13,036 nt of DNA from Candidatus Hydrogenedentota bacterium (GTDB lineage: Bacteria > Hydrogenedentota > Hydrogenedentia > Hydrogenedentales > SLHB01): positions 1 to 13,036 of the forward strand of contig PWNM01000203.1 in the NCBI GenBank assembly GCA_003557825.1, given 5' to 3'. A model generated the notes under the pieces. It was not told the DNA's origin and searched no databases. It saw only the letters and a program-made list of their open reading frames with translations. The first letter of the stretch is position 1. Each line of letters opens with the position of its first letter. Below, piece by piece: positions 1 to 6,822 of this stretch. The translations under genes were made by a program, and so were the position numbers.

Positions 1-402
1 CGCGTCTCCGGTATGAGTCACCGCCGCCAACGGATATGCCCCCCGCGCCTGGAGACGATCCAACACATCAATATCACCGGACAAGGCCCACACGGTATCG
101 TCGAGAAAATCGGCCAGATCGAAACGGTCAGCAAGATGAAAAGCTGAGATCATGGCGCAGAGCCGGGCATAGCCTTCCCGATTTCGCGCCAATACGACCG
201 TTTCGTCAAGTTCAACGCCAAGAATGGGTTTAATCCCCGCACGTAGGGCGGCCTTATAGAAAGAAATAGCGCCGTACAGTCCGCCGGTATCGGTTAATGC
301 CAGCGCCAGCATACCCAAGTCGGCTGCCCGGGCTACGAGATCGGCTGGAGAAGCGACCCCGTCAAGCATGGAATAGCGACTGTGGACGCATAAATGGACC
401 AT
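1..402 (-). CDS. DNA polymerase III alpha subunit, DnaE/DnaE2-like, N-terminal PHP domain (partial, runs off left edge)
   Basis: The 134 visible codons read as the N-terminal PHP domain of a C-family replicative or error-prone polymerase. The start MVHLCVHSRYSMLDG, then a helix and ALALTDTGGLYGA, then FYKAALRAGIKPILGVEL, follow the family order closely. The ATG at 402 is placed exactly where DnaE proteins begin; a GAGG lies about 13 nt upstream, a weak ribosome site. Two PHP metal-ligand histidines appear lost: the first His of the HxH pair is Cys5 (CVH), and the His of the TDH motif is Thr39. Asp14, His7, Asp38 and Glu64 remain. The stretch between GVEL and LLARN-type VVLARNREGY is shorter than usual. 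The LexA-like box and strong promoter just upstream suggest an SOS-induced DnaE2/ImuC-type translesion enzyme, but the polymerase domain lies outside the window, so DnaE1 versus DnaE2 cannot be settled. Confidence 0.85.
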   Translation of the reverse strand, partial: MVHLCVHSRYSMLDGVASPADLVARAADLGMLALALTDTGGLYGAISFYKAALRAGIKPILGVELDETVVLARNREGYARLCAMISAFHLADRFDLADFLDDTVWALSGDIDVLDRLQARGAYPLAAVTHTGDA

Positions 403-444
403 GAATAAAACGATGCCTCGCGGAGTGCTTGATCGGACAAATTA

Positions 445-460
445 CTGTATTTATTTTCAG
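445..460. promoter_or_regulatory. LexA-type operator (CTG-N10-CAG) over the start point of the polymerase gene
   Basis: The sequence CTGTATTTATTTTCAG is an exact CTG-N10-CAG palindrome frame with an AT-rich centre, matching 13 of 16 positions of the E. coli-type LexA consensus CTGTATATATATACAG. It begins 2 nt downstream of the -10 hexamer and covers the expected transcription start, where a repressor would block initiation. The gene it controls is a DnaE-like polymerase, a classic SOS target when it is DnaE2. LexA motifs differ between phyla, so the match to the proteobacterial form is suggestive, not proof. Confidence 0.6.
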
Positions 461-462
461 TT

Positions 463-491
463 ATTATGCCCAGTTTTTTCCGCGCTGTCAA
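463..491 (-). promoter_or_regulatory. Strong sigma70-type promoter for the DnaE-like gene
   Basis: Reading the minus strand, a perfect -35 hexamer TTGACA (491-486) is followed by exactly 17 nt and then CATAAT (468-463), five of six matches to the -10 consensus. The predicted start near 456 leaves a leader of about 54 nt before the ATG at 402. The promoter lies in the 103-nt gap after the sugar kinase stop at 506, so the polymerase gene can be transcribed independently of the kinase operon. Confidence 0.75.
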
Positions 492-505
492 TCGAAGAGA
501 GGGTA

Positions 506-2011
506 TTATCCCGATGTCTGCTGATGCATGACGGGCTTGAGAGCGGTGTAAATGGCCCGGTAGCGCTCGAAACCGGCATCGTATACCTTCGCCGCTTCCG
601 GGTTAGGCTCAACCGTATCGAACAAAGGCTCCATGGCAGCGGCGGCATCGGTCAGGTTTGGATGCAAACCGGCGGCAACCGCGGCGCACACCGCCGAGCC
701 CAGGCAGGTCGCATGCTTTTCGTGGGATACCATCAAGGGGATGCCGGTAACCGAAGCGATGATGCGTGTCCAAAGTAGGTTTTCTGCTCCGCTGCCACAG
801 ACACGCAAGGACTCGATGGGTAAGCCGCCATCCAGATAGGTTGTGAGGACGTTGCGGATTCCGAAGGCGCACCCTTCGAGTACGGCACGGTACAGGTGTG
901 CGGGGCTATGTTCCAGAGTAAGGCCGCAAAACACCCCGCGGGCGTTGAAGTCGAAATAGGGAGTCCGACTCCCTCGCCATGCATCGAATACAGTCAGACC
1001 CTCGGATCCCGGAGCAATCGCCGCGGCATCCTGTCCAAGACGGTGATGGGTCTCCGCGTCGTCGTTGAACCCGAGAGTCTTGACCAACCACCCCACAACG
1101 CTGGCTCCGGAGGTCTGTCCGGCTTCGTATGCCCAATAGCCCCTTCGAATCCCATCGGGAAAGGGCCCCATGACGCCATTGATGATCAGCGGTTTATTGT
1201 GTTCGACGGCCATTACGATGGACGTTCCCAAGGCGAGCGAAGCCGTTCCAGGATGGAAACAGTTTTTGCCGACAGCAGCCGTCCAGCCGTCCATTCCCCC
1301 ATGGGCCACGATACATTGGGGCGTAAGACCGAGAGCGTCTGCGGCAGCAGGAGTCAACCGCCCGACGGGTTCACCGAGATACACGACCTCGCTGGGGCTT
1401 TTGATAGCCAGCTCGGGGAGTCCGAGTGATTCGTAGAATGCCACCGGCCATCCCTTTTTCGGAGTCCAATGACGCTTTCCCGATGCATTGCTGTTCGAGG
1501 TCACCCATCGACCGGTCATGCGGTGGATAAGCCAATCCGCTCCTTCAACAATGCGTTCGGCCGCGGCATAGGTCTCCGGTTCATGGATTTGGGCCCACAG
1601 AACCTTCGGGAGCGTCCATTCAGGCGAAATCCGGCGGCCGCAGGTATCCAAGGCGGGGTGGCCCGTTTCTTCGATATACTGCGCCTCCGCAGCAGCCCGA
1701 TGGTCCATCCATAACAGGGCAGGGCGCAACGGATGCCCGCCATCGGTACAAAAGACACCGGTATAGGAAGTGCCGTCGCAGGCCAGGGCAGCAACCGTTT
1801 CGGGGGGAATACCTCCGTCGCGCAAGCAGCCCCGCACGGCCCCACACAGGGCATCCCACCAGTCTGCCGGCCGTTGCTCCGCATGGCCTGGATGGGGATA
1901 CTGCGTGGTATAGCCTCGGATGGCCTGAGCGACTAATAGACCGTCAGGCTGATACATGGCTGCCCGCAAGCTCTGCGTACCACAATCTATGCCAAGGACC
2001 AGCGGCTGCAT
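506..2011 (-). CDS. FGGY-family carbohydrate kinase, ribulokinase/xylulokinase-like
   Basis: A 501-residue ATP-dependent sugar kinase of the FGGY family, the usual length. The N-terminal lobe opens with LGIDCGTQSLRAA (residues 6-18), the DxGT phosphate-binding motif. WMDHRA at 101-106 and EGADWLIHRMTG at 156-167 resemble ribulokinase-type members and the substrate-binding face. GGMDG at 238-242 carries the expected catalytic base, Asp241. GTS at 262-264 and VCGSGAENLLW at 404-414 form the C-terminal nucleotide-binding lobe. The likely reaction is phosphorylation of a ketopentose, polyol or related sugar; the exact substrate cannot be read from sequence. I chose the ATG at 2011 because the family starts here and GGA lies 6 nt upstream; an ATG at 2014 and longer in-frame starts back to 2092 would overlap the amidase gene. 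It follows that gene by about 25 nt and is probably co-transcribed. No sugar transporter, isomerase or regulator is in the window. Confidence 0.9.
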   Translation of the reverse strand: MQPLVLGIDCGTQSLRAAMYQPDGLLVAQAIRGYTTQYPHPGHAEQRPADWWDALCGAVRGCLRDGGIPPETVAALACDGTSYTGVFCTDGGHPLRPALLWMDHRAAAEAQYIEETGHPALDTCGRRISPEWTLPKVLWAQIHEPETYAAAERIVEGADWLIHRMTGRWVTSNSNASGKRHWTPKKGWPVAFYESLGLPELAIKSPSEVVYLGEPVGRLTPAAADALGLTPQCIVAHGGMDGWTAAVGKNCFHPGTASLALGTSIVMAVEHNKPLIINGVMGPFPDGIRRGYWAYEAGQTSGASVVGWLVKTLGFNDDAETHHRLGQDAAAIAPGSEGLTVFDAWRGSRTPYFDFNARGVFCGLTLEHSPAHLYRAVLEGCAFGIRNVLTTYLDGGLPIESLRVCGSGAENLLWTRIIASVTGIPLMVSHEKHATCLGSAVCAAVAAGLHPNLTDAAAAMEPLFDTVEPNPEAAKVYDAGFERYRAIYTALKPVMHQQTSG

Positions 2012-2036
2012 CATGATTCCAGCATGAGGCACATTC

Positions 2037-3935
2037 CTAGCCTCCACCCTGCTCATAATATCGCAACAGGGCGTTGACATAGGCCTGGGCAAATCGCTGC
2101 CGCCAAGCCGGATCGGACAAGCGTTCGCAATCGGTACGATTGGTCATATTGGCCGCCTCGACCAGGATCTTTGTTGGAACTTCCGTATTGCGCAGCACGG
2201 CAGGCAGGAAGAACCGTCCACCAGAGCGTCGGATAACATTGCGAATAGGCGGCCCTTTATCAAAGCGTTTTACCCGCTGTTTTCCTAACTCATCCAGCAG
2301 CACCTCGGCAAAGTTTCGTGACAACGCTTCGTCACGTTGCCGTTCCGAAGCCGTTGAGGTGAAGGTCCGCTGTTCCCGAGCTTCAGCAAAACGATCATAG
2401 AACGAGTCTGGCGAAGGCCGTTCGCTATCGCGACGGTAAGGCGCACCAGGGACATATATCATGGCGCCGCGAAGGGTTTCATTGAACAAAGCATCGGTGT
2501 GGATGCTCGTGAAGATAATATTTCGCTCGTCCACCCCATTTGCAAGTTCCCGCCGATAAATCGAGTTGGCCAGATAGGAACGTAGATTGGCGGAATAGGT
2601 CGAGTTGGTGTTTTCATAGGGCGGCGATGTCAAAAGGATTTCATTTTCGTCGTGCTGAAACCGGGTGGCATTGGTCGGAGTATATCCCTGCATCGGGTCA
2701 AGCAGCGTCATATACACTGTTGCATTTGTGGTGGTCAACAGAATCTCGCGAATCCGAGAGGCGATGTCATATACGATTTCATCTTCATATAGGCTAAATC
2801 CATTTTTAGTCATGATGGCTCCGGGATCACGTCCGCCATGCCCCGGATCAAGGATCACTACAACCCCGTCGAGATTTCGCGCACCGGGCTGTTCGCCGCG
2901 TAATCGCTGGGCCTCGCGCATTGTTTCCTCGTAGGCTATTCGCCGCGGATGATCCGAAGGAAGGAATCGTGCCGCAAGCATGTCGAGCGGGATTTTGATC
3001 GGTTGTCCTGTCTCCATGTCGGTAACATCGCGAATTCGGCTCCGTCGTTGAATAACGTCGCAAGCCACCAGAATATCGACGTTTTCCCGATAGTCGGTGA
3101 AGCGTACAACCACGGGGGTATATAGTGAGGCGTCTCCTCGCTGCAGGTGATACAGCGCATAGGGGCCTTCTTCGTCCTCACCATACGACAGAAGATCGGC
3201 ATAGCCGTTTAGATCGGCCAACAGGGCACTGTTATCGCTCCTGGGTTGAGGTACGACCGCAGCATCCACTGTGCTTGTTGAGTAGGACTCATCTCCTGAT
3301 CTGAGAGGTTCATCAACCGGCTCGATGTTGATTTCATTCTCGACGGCCTCGTGTGGTTCCTCAGCGGATGGTTCAGCTTGTTCGGGTGGATTGCGATACG
3401 AGGTCGGTTCCCACATCACTTCGCGGAGCAGCTCCCGAGGGAAAAATATCCTCTGCCCTACCTGGAGCGTTGTGGTCTCCAATTCGTTCGCTTTCATCAC
3501 GAGATCCTGATTGAATCCGTTCCCGGTCAACCATTCACTCAGGCTCCACAGGGTTTCCTGGCCCCTTCCTTCGCCGGCGAAGCGTACAACATGGGTCCAT
3601 CCCGACTCGTCCACATAGTCGTCGGTGAAAATGGCCAGAAGCATGACCCGGTGCACTTCGGAACGAAGGCTTCGGTAGGGGATTGCCACGCGGCCTTTTC
3701 CAGCGTATATTTTCCATTCCTGCGGACGAGCAAGGACGCGGGCAAAAAACGGTTCGGCGGAGGGACCAGACGGGGGATCGCACTCAAGAAACAGGGACCG
3801 GCCATTACGAAGAACAGCTTGATAACCCTCTTCGAGATCAACACGCACGTCGACAGCAGACGCCGACATCCCTAGCGCGATCGTTAGGAACCCCACAACC
3901 AGGATGAAAGCTGTGCTGACATCGAAACGGTTCAT
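2037..3935 (-). CDS. Exported N-acetylmuramoyl-L-alanine amidase (Amidase_3) with LysM-type modules
   Basis: A 632-residue exported zinc amidase that cleaves the bond between N-acetylmuramic acid and L-alanine in peptidoglycan, in the AmiA/AmiC family (Amidase_3). The N-terminus has a signal peptide (FILVVGFLTIALGMSASA, to about residue 27). A LysM-like module spans about 118-168 (ETLWSLSEWL to LQVGQRIFFP), and a weaker second one about 258-318. An acidic, low-complexity linker at 178-235 separates them. The catalytic domain starts at VVVILDPGHGGRDPGA (358-373). Expected zinc ligands are His366, Glu384 (YEDE) and His479 (TSIHTDA); Glu593 in ILVEAANMTN is the expected catalytic glutamate. Compared with typical amidases it has two inserts, about 400-470 and 498-575. 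The role is inferred as daughter-cell separation or wall turnover. The sugar kinase gene follows closely downstream. Confidence 0.92.
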   Translation of the reverse strand: MNRFDVSTAFILVVGFLTIALGMSASAVDVRVDLEEGYQAVLRNGRSLFLECDPPSGPSAEPFFARVLARPQEWKIYAGKGRVAIPYRSLRSEVHRVMLLAIFTDDYVDESGWTHVVRFAGEGRGQETLWSLSEWLTGNGFNQDLVMKANELETTTLQVGQRIFFPRELLREVMWEPTSYRNPPEQAEPSAEEPHEAVENEINIEPVDEPLRSGDESYSTSTVDAAVVPQPRSDNSALLADLNGYADLLSYGEDEEGPYALYHLQRGDASLYTPVVVRFTDYRENVDILVACDVIQRRSRIRDVTDMETGQPIKIPLDMLAARFLPSDHPRRIAYEETMREAQRLRGEQPGARNLDGVVVILDPGHGGRDPGAIMTKNGFSLYEDEIVYDIASRIREILLTTTNATVYMTLLDPMQGYTPTNATRFQHDENEILLTSPPYENTNSTYSANLRSYLANSIYRRELANGVDERNIIFTSIHTDALFNETLRGAMIYVPGAPYRRDSERPSPDSFYDRFAEAREQRTFTSTASERQRDEALSRNFAEVLLDELGKQRVKRFDKGPPIRNVIRRSGGRFFLPAVLRNTEVPTKILVEAANMTNRTDCERLSDPAWRQRFAQAYVNALLRYYEQGGG

Positions 3936-3990
3936 GAGAATAGTCCGCTGTCCCGTGCCGTTGCCTACTCAACCGCCAGGATGAATCGAC

Positions 3991-4019
3991 AACACACAAT
4001 CCCCTTTATTATCTGTCAA
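3991..4019 (-). promoter_or_regulatory. Possible promoter for the amidase-kinase operon
   Basis: In the 195-nt gap between the PilZ stop and the amidase start, the minus strand has a perfect TTGACA (4019-4014). At a 17-nt spacing the -10 would be TGTGTT, only three of six matches, so the assignment is weak. A promoter is expected here because the strong terminator just upstream ends the PilZ transcript. The remaining leader, 3936-3990, shows no clear Shine-Dalgarno sequence. Confidence 0.25.
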
Positions 4020-4042
4020 GAGACTACCATATCTTGTGGTTC

Positions 4043-4088
4043 AAAAGAAAATAAAACGCCTCAATGGGGTCAACTCCCTATTGAGGCG
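4043..4088 (-). terminator. Rho-independent terminator after the PilZ gene
   Basis: On the minus strand a stem of 13 pairs (4088-4076 with 4069-4057, including one G-U pair) closes a 6-nt loop. It is followed at once by the T-rich run TTTTATTTTCTTTT (4056-4043). The base of the stem, CGCCTCAAT with ATTGAGGCG, is perfect. The U-run is on the minus side only, so it terminates leftward transcription from the PilZ gene, whose stop codon is about 40 nt upstream. Imperfect 12-nt arms at 4029-4040 and 4094-4105 flank the structure. Confidence 0.85.
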
Positions 4089-4130
4089 AAAACACCACAA
4101 TATGTTGTAGTATTTCACAGGACTATAGGC

Positions 4131-4769
4131 TCAGGAAACCTGGTATAAGTCTCGAAGCCGCGCCCATAGATAGCGGGTAATCGATTCCTGCACACCAGGA
4201 TCGAGTCCGATGAACCGGATCCCAAAAAGTTTCATCGTAGGATGCTCCCGATGCCTGTCCTCCTCGGCAAAATGCACGATCTTACCCAAAACCGTGTGTG
4301 TGGATTCGCCCGGGAGAGACACCGTGATATCAACCGTGGTGTCATAATCGAAAGGCGCATGCGTTCGGATTAGAGCGCCGCCACCGCTCAGATTGAGCAG
4401 ATCCGCATCATACCGCCGGACATGTACCTCGTCCTTCACCTGAACGGTAAGATCCGTTGGAACGCGACACGAGCTTCGGTGCTGAGATCGGAAGCATTGG
4501 GTCGGTCGTTTCAGCAGAATCTGACCGGATTCAATCGTCGGGCCCGCTACCACCTGAGCAGGATATCGGTTAAAACCGTGCTTATCATGAAACTCCAGTT
4601 CGACAAGCATCCCCTCGATGGGATAATCAGCTGCAGGAAAAGAAACTCCGATAGTATCATCCGTCACATCTAGAATGCGCGACATAAAATGGTCGTCGAG
4701 CACGGTAACCAAACAAGTATTGCCTTTTCGGATATCATCGGGGTCCGCCCCGGTAAGCACTTCACTCAT
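4131..4769 (-). CDS. PilZ-domain protein, probable c-di-GMP receptor with YcgR-like N-terminal domain
   Basis: A soluble protein of 212 residues with no signal peptide or membrane segment. The C-terminal half is a PilZ domain: it has the RxxxR switch (RSSCR, residues 98-102) and the NxSxxG motif (NLSGGG, 126-131), the two elements that bind cyclic di-GMP. The first about 90 residues form a beta-rich domain of the YcgR/PilZN type (MSRILDVTDDTIGVSFP). By family knowledge such proteins pass c-di-GMP levels to motility, pili or exopolysaccharide; the partner is unknown, though pilT lies about 3.6 kb away on the same strand. I prefer the ATG at 4769 because GGAGG lies 9 nt upstream; the ATG at 4775 is only 3 nt from it. 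The gene has its own promoter and terminator and looks monocistronic. Confidence 0.88.
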   Translation of the reverse strand: MSEVLTGADPDDIRKGNTCLVTVLDDHFMSRILDVTDDTIGVSFPAADYPIEGMLVELEFHDKHGFNRYPAQVVAGPTIESGQILLKRPTQCFRSQHRSSCRVPTDLTVQVKDEVHVRRYDADLLNLSGGGALIRTHAPFDYDTTVDITVSLPGESTHTVLGKIVHFAEEDRHREHPTMKLFGIRFIGLDPGVQESITRYLWARLRDLYQVS

Positions 4770-4796
4770 GGCCATACGCCTCCCTCAGTTACCCTA

Positions 4797-4825
4797 ATCG
4801 TAGCATACCCGCGGCAAAACGTAAA
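4797..4825 (-). promoter_or_regulatory. Extended -10 promoter for the PilZ gene
   Basis: On the minus strand TTTACG (4825-4820), 17 nt, then TACGAT (4802-4797). Each hexamer matches four of six consensus positions, and the -10 is preceded by TGC, the extended -10 element. Transcription would start near 4790, giving a leader of only about 20 nt that contains the GGGAGG ribosome site. The promoter sits in the 83-nt gap after the upstream stop at 4859. Confidence 0.55.
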
Positions 4826-4858
4826 GTACGCGCTTACCGCTTATCCATTAGATCGCGA

Positions 4859-6811
4859 TCAATCAATAACAATCGATCCCCCCTGGGTCTCGATGGTAAT
4901 TTGAAATTGGCCGTCCAATCCTTCGAGCGGACGCCCCTGAAACCGTTGATAATCGGCCCCGATTTCACCCGTAAGGGGGATGGCGGAACGAACCTGTCCA
5001 TTACGTGCAATCGCCAATAACGTGACATCAGCCGATTCGGGAATCAAGATGCTCACATCCCCGTCTTCCGCCTGAATATCGAAATTTCCGCCGATTCCCT
5101 CCAATGGGATGATTCGAATGTCCCCCCCCCGCTGGTAGGCATTGACCGCTCCATGGGGTGAGTCGACTACAATTTTCCCTTGCTCGCAATGAATCGACTG
5201 TTGGCCATAAACGTTACGAGTTGTCACCGTACCATGATAGGCTGTGATGGAGATAGGGCCTGCACATTGGGAAACCAGCACATCCCCATTGTGATTGGTG
5301 ACCATGAGTTCATTTTTTGCATGCTCGACGCTGACCTTCCCCTTTAGCTGCTCAATGGTTACGGGCTCCCCTATTCCTTTTAGGACTGTTTGCCCATCGG
5401 CAGCGTTTAGCTGTAGACGAGAAGTGCGAGGTACGGTCAACACCAAGTCGATACGATAATATGAGCACCCCAACGCCCCCATATCGTCTCGTACGGCGGT
5501 GCGTATGCTTAACTGGCCATCGTCAATCTGTGTGACATTCACATCCAGCGCTTCAATAGCCGGCCGTGGATTGGCATCGGGCTCCATCCGAACCACCTGT
5601 GTCGCCCGAAGATGGGCTCTATCTGAATCGACGCCTTCAATTCGCACGTTGCCCACGATAGCATCTACTACGATTTTGGTCCCTTCCGGTAGGTCGATTT
5701 CCTTTCGAACCACTCCCTCGGTATATACACCCCGGGCGGTTCCTGAGTCTATCATTTCGATACGCTCATCTTCGTTCCGGATTTCAATATCGCCGAAGGA
5801 TGTATGGAGTGCGATGCGTTGTCGCGCCTCGGGATTCGCACGATGACCGAATGTCAGGTCGCCGCTTGATGTAGGGTTTATTGTTACATCTGAGTACAGC
5901 GTCCCAAACAAGACATGAGCATCGATGGCCGGATCATCTTGATCGTTCAACACCAGAATGATAGACCCGCTATCACAGGACACATCAATATCCACATCCT
6001 GGGCCAATTCCCGCAAGGTAACGGATCCCAAGAAGCTGTTAACAACCAACGAGCCGGCCACTTCCGCAAACTCCGCCTTTACACCACGAAGCTCAAACGA
6101 CCCACCTTTGCGAAGGTTTCGCGCAGTCAGAGGAAGCTCGCCGCGAGCCCGGACGCGCACATTCCCGCTAAGGTCGCGTAACGTAAGCGCACCGAACTGG
6201 GAATCAATGCCGACCTTTCCTTCGATCCCCTTCACTACAGTATCGCCAAAACTGTTTCGAATGTTCAGGTTGATGCCTCTGGGAACCCGAACCAGATAAT
6301 TGACCTCCTTGGCGATCCGGCCACGATCAGGCGGAGGAGGGTAATCAGTCCGTATATCCACCCTATCGTCTCGGGCATCGACTGAGATGTTCACCGCTTT
6401 CGATATCTCTTGCGCCAGGTCGTAGGTGTCCCCCGCAACCAGGATATCCGCTTGCACTTGGATGACGGGATTGTCCCAAGGTTGTACTCGGATCTCGCCA
6501 AATTCATTCGAGATAGAAAGGGTCGCATTGGGGCGAACGGGAAAATTGTCTATGTACTCCCTCGCGACAGGAGTTTTGCCGGAGAAGTCGACCACATCTA
6601 CATTGCCAAGAGGACTAAATTGAGGCCGAAACAGGCGTTGGGTCGTCTCGCCGACTCGATTCAAGCCACGTGCAATGGCCTCAAAAACCGATCCGGCGGA
6701 GTCAAGGATATCGGACTGGGCGTGTGCGGGGAAGGCGGTTCCCATAATGGCCAACAGCAGTATGAGTGCCGCAATAAAGGCTTGGGTCCGTATGGTGTTA
6801 ATCGAACACAT
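4859..6811 (-). CDS. Secreted DUF4097-like beta-strand-repeat protein
   Basis: A 650-residue protein with a clear signal peptide: basic start, a hydrophobic core at 11-28 and a likely cut after AHA at residue 31. The mature part is almost wholly short beta strands with recurring G-[DNE]-[IV] turns, for example NEFGEIRV, NSFGDTVV, TSFGDIEI, IVGNVRI, HNGDVLV and AEDGDVSI. This is the pattern of DUF4097/adhesin-like beta-solenoid proteins. There are no catalytic motifs, no C-terminal anchor and no membrane segment after the signal peptide, so it is probably periplasmic or on the outer surface. The start is 11 nt after the anti-sigma stop; GGAGGG touches the ATG, unusually close, so initiation may rely on translational coupling. 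DUF4097 proteins are often encoded beside ECF sigma/anti-sigma pairs, as here, but their function is not established. A nine-G run falls at codons 561-564. The same frame stays open upstream to 7609, through the anti-sigma gene, but this looks like chance. Confidence 0.85.
   Translation of the reverse strand: MCSINTIRTQAFIAALILLLAIMGTAFPAHAQSDILDSAGSVFEAIARGLNRVGETTQRLFRPQFSPLGNVDVVDFSGKTPVAREYIDNFPVRPNATLSISNEFGEIRVQPWDNPVIQVQADILVAGDTYDLAQEISKAVNISVDARDDRVDIRTDYPPPPDRGRIAKEVNYLVRVPRGINLNIRNSFGDTVVKGIEGKVGIDSQFGALTLRDLSGNVRVRARGELPLTARNLRKGGSFELRGVKAEFAEVAGSLVVNSFLGSVTLRELAQDVDIDVSCDSGSIILVLNDQDDPAIDAHVLFGTLYSDVTINPTSSGDLTFGHRANPEARQRIALHTSFGDIEIRNEDERIEMIDSGTARGVYTEGVVRKEIDLPEGTKIVVDAIVGNVRIEGVDSDRAHLRATQVVRMEPDANPRPAIEALDVNVTQIDDGQLSIRTAVRDDMGALGCSYYRIDLVLTVPRTSRLQLNAADGQTVLKGIGEPVTIEQLKGKVSVEHAKNELMVTNHNGDVLVSQCAGPISITAYHGTVTTRNVYGQQSIHCEQGKIVVDSPHGAVNAYQRGGDIRIIPLEGIGGNFDIQAEDGDVSILIPESADVTLLAIARNGQVRSAIPLTGEIGADYQRFQGRPLEGLDGQFQITIETQGGSIVID
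5122..5130. repeat. Nine-base homopolymer (poly-G on the coding strand) inside the beta-repeat gene
   Basis: A run of nine C on the plus strand, nine G in the coding sense, spans codons CGG GGG GGG GAC (Arg-Gly-Gly-Asp) near residue 561 of 650. Runs of this length slip readily in replication; a gain or loss of one base would shift the frame and replace the last about 90 residues. It is the longest G/C homopolymer I noticed in the window. Confidence 0.9.
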
Positions 6812-6822
6812 CCCTCCGTTGG

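Noticed and set aside
896..1429. Plus-strand open frame of 177 codons
   Set aside because: It is fully antisense to the FGGY kinase, shows no recognisable domain and has no ribosome site; a mirror frame of a GC-rich gene.
4029..4110. Possible NrdR boxes (ACA-ATATGT-TGT-like repeats)
   Set aside because: The two sites match the NrdR pattern only partly, their spacing of about 70 nt is not the usual three helical turns, and no ribonucleotide reductase gene is near.
4851..4860. Perfect 10-nt palindrome GATCGCGATC over the stop of the secreted-protein gene
   Set aside because: Short, no U-run and no loop, so not a terminator. A single copy of a GATC/CG palindrome is expected by chance.
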